Shown: piece after piece, positions 50,931 to 56,517 of the stretch
Position numbering within the stretch: position 1 is the first letter of the stretch
How the letters are laid out: every line of letters starts with the position of its first letter
Assembly (NCBI GenBank): GCA_025352125.1
Contig: JANXTZ010000017.1
Location: forward strand, 1-56,517
DNA: 56,517 nucleotides
DNA from: Deinococcales bacterium
Lineage (GTDB): Bacteria > Deinococcota > Deinococci > Deinococcales > JAAFIG01
Reading direction: 5' to 3'
The notes under the pieces: generated by a model
Told to the model about the DNA's origin: nothing
The model's input: only the letters and a program-made list of their open reading frames with translations
Databases searched by the model: none
Made by a program: the position numbers and the translations under genes

Positions 50931-51763
50931 GCACCACCCTCACCCTTCTCGAGATCACGGTGCGTGACCGTGCTGGCGTACTGCGATAAATCCCTGGACA
51001 GGGCTTCAACCACCGCGACGCTGCGATGAAAACCGCCCGTGCAACCAATAGCCACCGAATAACTCGAGCGTTCTGAACGTCTGGCGAGTTCGGTGTTGGC
51101 GGTCACAAAATCGCGCAACAACTGATAAAACGCCGTGCCTTCACTCGAGAAGACGTGCTGACTGACCTCTTGCTCGAGACCACTTTTGTGCTTTAACTCT
51201 GGATCGTAAAATGGATTGGGCAAACCGCGAACATCCAAGACCAAATCGGCGTCCCTTGGAGCGCCGTGCTTGAAACCAAACGAGCTGAGCGACAAGGTGA
51301 AAGCCTGGTCCTGACCAAATAAACTGCGCAATTTTGCAATCAGTGCCTTGGCACTGAGTAAAGACGTGTCGATCACCACATCGGCGTGCGATCTTAAATC
51401 GGCGAGCACATCGCGCTCTGCCCGCAAGTCGCCCAACAGCGTTGACTCGTGAAGCGGATGGGTGCGCCGCGTAAAACCGTAACGCCGAATCAGCACGTCA
51501 TCGTCTGCCTCGAGATAGACCACCACCGGTTTGAGGCTGACCGATTGTAACCAGAATTCAATATCACTCAAAAAATGTCTGGTTCTGGCGTCCGTTACCA
51601 CCGCCACCTGCGTTAGCCCCTGCCCCAAGCACAACTCGAGCAGTGAAAGCCACAGTGGCGGAGGCAAGTTGTCGGCGGTGAAGAACCCAAATTCCTCGAG
51701 CGCATGAACCGCCGTGGTTTTGCCCGCGCCTGAAAGCCCTGTGATGATGACAAAACGATTCAC
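50927..51763 (-). CDS. rapZ: RapZ-type P-loop adaptor protein
   Basis: Protein of 278 residues of the RapZ/YvcJ family. Seen: Walker A GLSGAGKT at 9-16, FFTADNLPPPLW, VYLEADDDVLIRRYGFTRRTHPL, SFGFKHGAP, DLVLDVRGLPNPFYDPELKHKSG, and AIGCTGGFHRSVAV near the C-terminus. In E. coli RapZ guides RNase E cleavage of the GlmZ RNA and senses GlcN6P; in others it binds nucleotides next to yvcK. The overlap with yvcK supports a joint role in amino-sugar balance. Confidence 0.93.
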   Translation of the reverse strand: MNRFVIITGLSGAGKTTAVHALEEFGFFTADNLPPPLWLSLLELCLGQGLTQVAVVTDARTRHFLSDIEFWLQSVSLKPVVVYLEADDDVLIRRYGFTRRTHPLHESTLLGDLRAERDVLADLRSHADVVIDTSLLSAKALIAKLRSLFGQDQAFTLSLSSFGFKHGAPRDADLVLDVRGLPNPFYDPELKHKSGLEQEVSQHVFSSEGTAFYQLLRDFVTANTELARRSERSSYSVAIGCTGGFHRSVAVVEALSRDLSQYASTVTHRDLEKGEGGA

Positions 51764-51805
51764 GAGAGGAGTTTAACAAGCTTGAGGTGAAAAGAGCTGC
51801 TCAAG

Positions 51806-52864
51806 TTAACCCAACTCGACGCTCGAGGCGTCGGACAGGATCAAACGGTGCACCCGAGGAATCTTGATGGAGCCGCGCACTGTGGCTTTGCGTCCGATCA
51901 GACACTCGTGAAGGCGCACCGTTAAATTCTCCAAAATTGCCTCCTCCTGAATGACCGAAAACTCAACCTCCATGCTGGTCAGTTTTGCGCCGTCTCCAAT
52001 GCTGGTGAACGGTCCAACGTAAGCATTCTCGAGCATCACGTTTTCGCCAATCAACGCCGGTCCAATGATGGTCGAATTCGTGACCTTGGAACCCTTGCCT
52101 ATTCTGACCCGACCCACCACCCTCGAGTTGATGACCTCGCCATCGTTTTGCTCCACTATGGTTTCGAGGATCAAACGGTTGGCATCCAGCAAATCCTCGT
52201 GTCGTCCGGTGTCCTTCCACCAACCTTGGACCTCAAGTCCGTAAACATTGCCTTTTTCGACCAGCAACTCCACGGCTTCGGTCAAAACATACTCGCCTTT
52301 GGCAGACAGTTTTAAACCGTCAATGATCTCGAGGATGCTGTTTTTGAGCACGTACACGCCTGCCACCGCCAAATTTGAGGGTGGAATTTCGGGTTTCTCG
52401 ACCAGTGCTTTGATGCGTCCAGAATCGTCGAGCACCGCCACACCAAATTCTTTTGGATTCGGCACGCTCACCAGCGGAATCACGGCGTCATAACCACCAG
52501 TGTTGAAGGCTTCAACGAACCTTTGTATGCCATTCTCAAACAAATTATCGCCCAGGAAGACGCAAAAATCCTCACCGTTTAACCAGTCACTTGCCTGTTT
52601 GACCGCATGAGCCGTGCCAAGTTGCTCTGCCTGACGGATGTAGGATAATTTCACGCCCTCAACCTCGAGCGATTCTTTCTCGAGCGCGGCGCGAACCAGA
52701 TCGGAGACGATCAGACCAATCTCAAAGATGCCCGCCTCGCGCAGTGCTTCAATGGCATAAACGATAATCGGTTTGTTTGCCACGTTTAACAGTGGCTTTG
52801 GAATGGTGTAGGTGAGTGGGCGCAAACGAGTCCCCAGACCTGCGGCTGGAATCAAACCTTTCAT
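51806..52864 (-). CDS. Long-form glucose-1-phosphate thymidylyltransferase-like protein
   Basis: Protein of 352 residues of the long RmlA/GlmU-like type. Seen: AAGLGTRLRPLTYTIPKPLL, VFLGDNLFENGI, PNPKEFGVAVLD, VEKPEIPPSNLAVAGVYVL, and a C-terminal left-handed beta-helix (VVGRVRIGKGSKVTNSTIIGPALIGE). A clear paralogue of the gene at 54726 but on the opposite strand; the two may serve different sugars. GGAGG before ATG 52864. Divergent from the RmlD-like gene. Confidence 0.86.
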   Translation of the reverse strand: MKGLIPAAGLGTRLRPLTYTIPKPLLNVANKPIIVYAIEALREAGIFEIGLIVSDLVRAALEKESLEVEGVKLSYIRQAEQLGTAHAVKQASDWLNGEDFCVFLGDNLFENGIQRFVEAFNTGGYDAVIPLVSVPNPKEFGVAVLDDSGRIKALVEKPEIPPSNLAVAGVYVLKNSILEIIDGLKLSAKGEYVLTEAVELLVEKGNVYGLEVQGWWKDTGRHEDLLDANRLILETIVEQNDGEVINSRVVGRVRIGKGSKVTNSTIIGPALIGENVMLENAYVGPFTSIGDGAKLTSMEVEFSVIQEEAILENLTVRLHECLIGRKATVRGSIKIPRVHRLILSDASSVELG

Positions 52865-52918
52865 GACGACCTCCGATAAACAAAACTATCATGCAATCGA
52901 TGTTAAAATCCTAAGTTG

Positions 52919-53665
52919 ATGAGTGCAGAAAAAAAGATTTTCTTGACTGGCGGTTCAGGGCGCATGGGTTCGAGCTTGATTCCGCTCTTGAAAGTCGCGG
53001 ACTGGACGGTGGCAGCCCCATCCAGCTCGAGTGTCAACATTCTCGAGCCATCAACCTTAGATCGGTTTCTCGAGGCATTTAAACCCAGTGTGGTGCTTCA
53101 CCTGGCGGCTTACACCGATGTTGCAAGCGCCGAACAGCAAAAAGCCTTGTGTTGGCAGGTCAATGTCGAGGGCACCCGCAATGTCGCTCGCGCCGCCAAC
53201 GCAATTGGGGCGCGAATGGTTCACATTTCCAGCGATTACGTTTTTGACGGCGAACACGGCGATTACCTCGAGTCTGACACGCCAAACCCCAGCAATTATT
53301 ACAGCCTGACCAAAGTTGTCGCCGAAGAGGCGAGTCGCGCCGCAAAAGATGTTCTGATAGTCCGTACCAGTTTTAAAGAATCCACTTGGCGTTATCCAAT
53401 GGCGTTCATGGATCAATTCACCAGCGCCGATTATGTCGATGTGATTGCGCAGGAATTCTGCCTGTTGCTCGAGCATCTTGAACTGGTTCAAATTGACATT
53501 CTGAATCTTGTGACGATGCGCAAAAGCGTTTTTGAACTTGCCGTGCAACGCAATCCAACACTTTTGCCAGGCTCGAGGTTGGATGCTAAAGTGCACATTC
53601 CACCCGATGTCAGCCTGAATATCTCGCAGTGGCAGGAACTCAAACGGTCATTCAAACTTGCTTAA
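52919..53665 (+). CDS. RmlD-like dTDP-4-dehydrorhamnose reductase family protein
   Basis: Short extended-SDR protein of 248 residues. Seen: LTGGSGRMGSSL cofactor loop, VVLHLAAYTDVASAE, VNVEGTRNVARAA, HISSDYVFDGEHGDY and YYSLTKVVAEE, all RmlD hallmarks. It is shorter than typical RmlD (about 290), with a divergent C-terminal substrate part. In the rhamnose pathway it would do the last reduction. TAAAAT (52904-52909) lies 9 bases before ATG 52919, so the message is near-leaderless; an in-frame TTG precedes the ATG by one codon. The rmlB-rmlA-rmlC operon follows. Confidence 0.8.
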   Translation: MSAEKKIFLTGGSGRMGSSLIPLLKVADWTVAAPSSSSVNILEPSTLDRFLEAFKPSVVLHLAAYTDVASAEQQKALCWQVNVEGTRNVARAANAIGARMVHISSDYVFDGEHGDYLESDTPNPSNYYSLTKVVAEEASRAAKDVLIVRTSFKESTWRYPMAFMDQFTSADYVDVIAQEFCLLLEHLELVQIDILNLVTMRKSVFELAVQRNPTLLPGSRLDAKVHIPPDVSLNISQWQELKRSFKLA

Positions 53666-53686
53666 ATAAGGTGAAATCTGTATTAT
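53658..53686 (+). promoter_or_regulatory. Promoter of the rmlB operon
   Basis: TTGCTT (53658-53663) and TATTAT (53681-53686) with a 17-base spacer. The -35 overlaps the end of the RmlD-like gene. Start of transcription near 53693, then AAAGG and ATG 53716. Confidence 0.6.
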
Positions 53687-53715
53687 CTGCAACGCAAAGC
53701 CCGAAAGGTTGTCGC

Positions 53716-54729
53716 ATGTTTAGGAGCATTCTGGTCACTGGCGGGTGCGGGTTTATCGGCGCAAACTTTGTTCGTTTGCTGCTCGAGCGCGGCCATGCCA
53801 AGATCGTGGTGCTCGACAAACTCACCTACGCCGGACGGCTCGAGAATTTGGCAGGTGTGGATGTGCCAATTGTTGTTGGTGACATTACAAACCTCGAGTT
53901 GGTGCGCCATGTTTGCAAAACCCACAACATTGACCTGATCGTCAATTTTGCCGCCGAAACCCATGTTGATCAAAGTATTCTGAACCCTTTTGTTTTCACC
54001 CAAACCAACGTTCAAGGCACGCACGTCTTGCTCGAGGTCGCCCGAGAACTGGGAATTCGTTTTCATCAGATCAGCACCGATGAAGTCTACGGCACCATCG
54101 ACGGCGATCATCACAGCCTCGAGACTGACCCGCTTCGTCCGCGCAGTCCGTACAGCGCCAGCAAAGCCGCAGGCGATCAACTGGTGCAGTCCTACCATGT
54201 CACTTACGGTCTAGATACCACCATCTCGAGGGGCAGCAACAACGTCGGTGCGTACCAATTCCTCGAAAAAGTGGTACCGCTTTTCACCACCAACGCCATT
54301 TTGGATTTGCCCTTGCCCGTTTACGGCGACGGTCTTCAAATGCGCGACTACACCCACGTTTTGGACCATTGCACCGGCATTCTGGCTATTCTCGAGCACG
54401 GCAAGATTGGCGAGGTGTACAACGTCGGAGCGGGCGCGACCATCAGCAACCTCGAGATGCTCGAAATTCTGCTCGAGACGGTGCAAAAACCAAAAAGTTT
54501 AATCAGGCACGTGGCAGACCGTGCCGGACACGACAAACGCTATTCGGTCAATGTTCAAAAACTGCAACAACTCGGTTGGAATGCCCAATTTTCGCCAAGG
54601 GCAGCCATTGCCACGGCGGCAAAATGGTATCTCGAACATCCAAATTACTGGCAGCCCGTGCGTCAAAGCGCCAGCTTCAAAGCCTATTATGAGCGTCAAT
54701 ACGCCAACAGGCTCGAGGCTGCGGCGTGA
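53716..54729 (+). CDS. rmlB: dTDP-glucose 4,6-dehydratase RmlB
   Basis: Extended SDR of 337 residues, second step of dTDP-rhamnose synthesis. Seen: VTGGCGFIGANFVR, the LDKLTYAGRLENL segment, NFAAETHVDQSI, ISTDEVYG with Asp/Glu active-site residues, SPYSASKAAGD and SRGSNNVGAYQFLEK (usually TRCSNNYGPYQFPEK; here Gly-Ser and Val-Ala replace conserved residues). ATG 53716 has AAAGG upstream. Its TGA overlaps the GTG of the next gene by 4 bases. Confidence 0.92.
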   Translation: MFRSILVTGGCGFIGANFVRLLLERGHAKIVVLDKLTYAGRLENLAGVDVPIVVGDITNLELVRHVCKTHNIDLIVNFAAETHVDQSILNPFVFTQTNVQGTHVLLEVARELGIRFHQISTDEVYGTIDGDHHSLETDPLRPRSPYSASKAAGDQLVQSYHVTYGLDTTISRGSNNVGAYQFLEKVVPLFTTNAILDLPLPVYGDGLQMRDYTHVLDHCTGILAILEHGKIGEVYNVGAGATISNLEMLEILLETVQKPKSLIRHVADRAGHDKRYSVNVQKLQQLGWNAQFSPRAAIATAAKWYLEHPNYWQPVRQSASFKAYYERQYANRLEAAA

Positions 54730-55790
54730 AGGGTTTGATTCTTTCGGGCGGCAAAGGCACGCGCCTGCGCCCACTGACCCACACCCGAGCCAAGCAATTG
54801 GTTCCGATTGCCAACAAAGCCAACATCGATTACGTCGTCGAAGACATTGTGCGGGCAGGCGTGACCGACATTGGCGTGGTCATCTCTCCCGAAACTGGCG
54901 AAGAGGTCAAACACCATCTCGGTGACGGCTCGAGGTTTGGCGCAAAACTCAGCTACATTCCCCAAGACCGCCCAGGCGGTCTGGCGCACGCCGTCAAAAT
55001 ATCGCAACCCTTTCTGGACAATGACCCGTTCATCATGTACCTGGGCGACAACCTGCTCGACGGCGGCATTGAGCACATGCTCGAGACGTTCAACAAGGGC
55101 GGCGTCGAAGCCTGCATTTTGCTGACCAAAGTTTCCAACCCCTCCAGCTTCGGTGTTGCCGTTCGCAACGAAGCTGGTCAGATCGAGCGCCTGGTTGAAA
55201 AACCCAAAGAATTTATTTCTGACCTGGCACTGGTCGGCGTTTACCTGTTCACACCACGCATTCACGACATCATCGCCAACCTCAAACCCAGCGCCCGGGG
55301 CGAACTCGAGATCACCGAAGCCATTCAAAACCTGCTCGAAGCCGGTTTTGTGGTCAACGCCGAAGAGGTTCGTGGTTACTGGAAAGACACGGGCAATGCC
55401 GCCGACCTGCTCGACGCCAACAGGCTGGTGCTCTCGAGAATCCAGCGCAATATTTTGGGTCTGGTCGAAACCAGCGAAATTGTTGGTGAAGTCCAACTCG
55501 CGCTGGGCGCAACCGTGCGCAACTCGAGCATTCGTGGACCCGTCAGCATCGCCGCTGGCGCGGTCATCGAAGATTCGTACATTGGACCGTACACCAGTAT
55601 TGGCGAAAACGCCCGCGTCATCCGTTCCGAAATTGAGTATAGCATCATGATGCCGGGGGCAACACTCGAAAACCTCGAGAAACGCCTCGACTCGAGCATT
55701 CTTGGCGAAGAGGCTGCGATTATTGGCGAATCGCATAAACGCAACACCACGCAGTTTTTTCTTGGTGATCGGTCAACGGTGAAATTATGA
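54726..55790 (+). CDS. rmlA: Glucose-1-phosphate thymidylyltransferase (long form)
   Basis: Protein of 354 residues, first step of dTDP-rhamnose synthesis: nucleotidyl transfer to glucose-1-phosphate. Seen: LSGGKGTRLRPLTHTRAKQLVP, MYLGDNLLDGGI, NPSSFGVAV, VEKPKEFISDLALVGVYLF, GYWKDTGNAADLLDANR, and a C-terminal beta-helix. GTG start in a GTGA overlap with rmlB. Second long RmlA of the window; the LSGGKGTRLRPLTHTRAKQL form is the standard one, so this copy is the likelier true RmlA. Confidence 0.9.
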   Translation: MKGLILSGGKGTRLRPLTHTRAKQLVPIANKANIDYVVEDIVRAGVTDIGVVISPETGEEVKHHLGDGSRFGAKLSYIPQDRPGGLAHAVKISQPFLDNDPFIMYLGDNLLDGGIEHMLETFNKGGVEACILLTKVSNPSSFGVAVRNEAGQIERLVEKPKEFISDLALVGVYLFTPRIHDIIANLKPSARGELEITEAIQNLLEAGFVVNAEEVRGYWKDTGNAADLLDANRLVLSRIQRNILGLVETSEIVGEVQLALGATVRNSSIRGPVSIAAGAVIEDSYIGPYTSIGENARVIRSEIEYSIMMPGATLENLEKRLDSSILGEEAAIIGESHKRNTTQFFLGDRSTVKL

Positions 55791-56323
55791 TCGAACTTGC
55801 ACCCGAATTCCAAACCATCCTCAAATTCGAGGCTTACCCAGCCGCGCCGCAAATTGACGGCGTTTGGCTGCATCCCTTGCGCAAAAACCGCAGCGAAAAC
55901 GGCTGGTTTATGGAATACGCCAGAATTTCAGATTCCAAAATCCAAAACCTGCCAACCGCACTCGAGCCACGACAAATCAGCGTCTCGAGTGCCGAAGCCG
56001 GACGCATCAATGCCTTTCACATTCACACCAAACTCGAGCAAAACGAAATCTGGACGGTGATTCAGGGGCAATTGATGATTTGGCTGGTAGACTGTCGTGC
56101 CGGATCGCCAACGGTTGGTGTGAAGCGCAAAGTGATTCTTTCGGGTGAACAACCATTGCAACTGTATATTCCATCTGGCGTGGCGCACGGTTACAAGGCA
56201 GGAAGCGTTGGGGCAACATTGCTGTACGCGATGGATCAACAATTTGACATCTCTGATCCAAACGAGGGTCGGTTACCGTGGGATCATTTTGGAACTGATC
56301 TTTGGATCGACGATTTAGGGTAA
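55787..56323 (+). CDS. rmlC: dTDP-4-dehydrorhamnose 3,5-epimerase family protein (RmlC-like cupin)
   Basis: Cupin of 178 residues, third step of dTDP-rhamnose synthesis. Seen: NAFHIHTKLEQNEIWTVIQG, VDCRAGSPT, LYIPSGVAHGYKAG and LLYAMDQQFD, matching the RmlC strands. The usual RGLHxQ becomes AFHIHTK, with the active-site His kept. ATG overlaps the rmlA stop by 4 bases (ATGA). RmlC-like variants also act on other deoxysugars. Confidence 0.85.
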   Translation: MIELAPEFQTILKFEAYPAAPQIDGVWLHPLRKNRSENGWFMEYARISDSKIQNLPTALEPRQISVSSAEAGRINAFHIHTKLEQNEIWTVIQGQLMIWLVDCRAGSPTVGVKRKVILSGEQPLQLYIPSGVAHGYKAGSVGATLLYAMDQQFDISDPNEGRLPWDHFGTDLWIDDLG

Positions 56324-56376
56324 GTAGTTGCTCTAAGAATTTCTATTTATTTTGTTGGTTTGGAGATTAATTCAGA

Positions 56377-56517
56377 ATGAAGGCATTAATTCTTGCTGGT
56401 GGGCTAGGCACACGATTAGCTGAAGAAACCATTTTACGTCCCAAGCCAATGGTTGAAATTGGTGGTCGCCCAATTCTTTGGCACATCATGAACATTTACG
56501 CCGCGCATAACGTAACC
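56377..56517 (+). CDS. rfbF: Glucose-1-phosphate cytidylyltransferase, N-terminal part (cut by window end)
   Basis: The first 47 codons read [20 protein letters not shown] then [18 protein letters not shown], the distinctive N-terminus of RfbF, which makes CDP-glucose, the entry to CDP-dideoxyhexoses or CDP-tyvelose/paratose sugars. GGAG lies about 10 bases before ATG 56377. Codons are more AT-rich than in the rml genes and no CTCGAG is present, hinting at a junction near 56330. The next gene is probably a CDP-glucose 4,6-dehydratase, outside the window. Confidence 0.85.
   Translation, partial: MKALILAGGLGTRLAEETILRPKPMVEIGGRPILWHIMNIYAAHNVT

Overview
The window looks like a chromosome segment of a diderm bacterium, most likely a member or relative of Deinococcota. 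The evidence is a Thermus-type isocitrate dehydrogenase with its C-terminal extension, a pair of adjacent deoxynucleoside kinases, a RapZ-YvcK pair, PQQ-propeller protein kinases, a desiccation-type ferritin-like protein, and many start codons lying 6-8 bases after a TAGACT-like -10 box (leaderless transcripts). The phylum call is an inference from gene content. No rRNA, tRNA, CRISPR array or transposase gene was seen. The most striking global property is the palindrome CTCGAG. I count about 320 copies by hand in 56.5 kb, roughly one per 175 bases and one per 105-150 bases in ordinary genes, against about 14 expected by chance. It behaves like a highly iterated palindrome (compare HIP1 of cyanobacteria) and is thinned out in some loci.

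Layout. 0-11.4 kb: the end of an unknown gene, a zinc-ribbon protein kinase, an operon of short-chain dehydrogenase, secreted protein, aldehyde dehydrogenase and unknown protein, then a minus-strand operon of two deoxynucleoside kinases, MurE and an ATE-like aminoacyl transferase. A broken P-loop kinase gene, a secreted GH16 glucanase, a thioredoxin-reductase-like flavoprotein and a lipoprotein follow. 11.5-20.8 kb: kinase/PQQ-propeller protein, ArgR with its operator, TPR protein, twin phosphoribosyltransferases, beta-carbonic anhydrase-like protein, isocitrate dehydrogenase, ferritin-like protein and cytochrome P450. 20.8-34 kb: a solitary GmrSD-like DUF262/DUF1524 protein, a molybdopterin oxidoreductase, a fabZ-lpxA-lpxB-like-methyltransferase operon, an MFS transporter with an FMN reductase, and a sugar-nucleotide operon (LegB-like dehydratase, nucleotidyltransferase, epimerase).

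34-47.5 kb is the most unusual part: a putative galactosaminoglycan (Pel/GAG-like) exopolysaccharide locus. It holds a PelG-like membrane protein, a PelF-type glycosyltransferase, a lipoprotein with NodB-like deacetylase motifs that resembles the fungal Agd3 (CE18) deacetylase, a SARP-like regulator with a degenerate P-loop, a lipoprotein with two GH114/TM1410-type barrels, and an FG-GAP lipoprotein. This gene set recalls the fungal galactosaminogalactan cluster more than the classical pelABCDEFG operon. CTCGAG density is about half to a third of normal here, which suggests separate ancestry.

47.5-56.5 kb: an AT-rich non-coding stretch, a cluster of tiny ORFs separated by a strong intrinsic terminator, a glucodextranase-C-like membrane protein, YvcK and RapZ, then two long RmlA-type nucleotidyltransferases around an RmlD-like reductase and an rmlB-rmlA-rmlC operon, ending in a truncated glucose-1-phosphate cytidylyltransferase. 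Sugar-nucleotide and envelope-polysaccharide synthesis is the theme of the right half.
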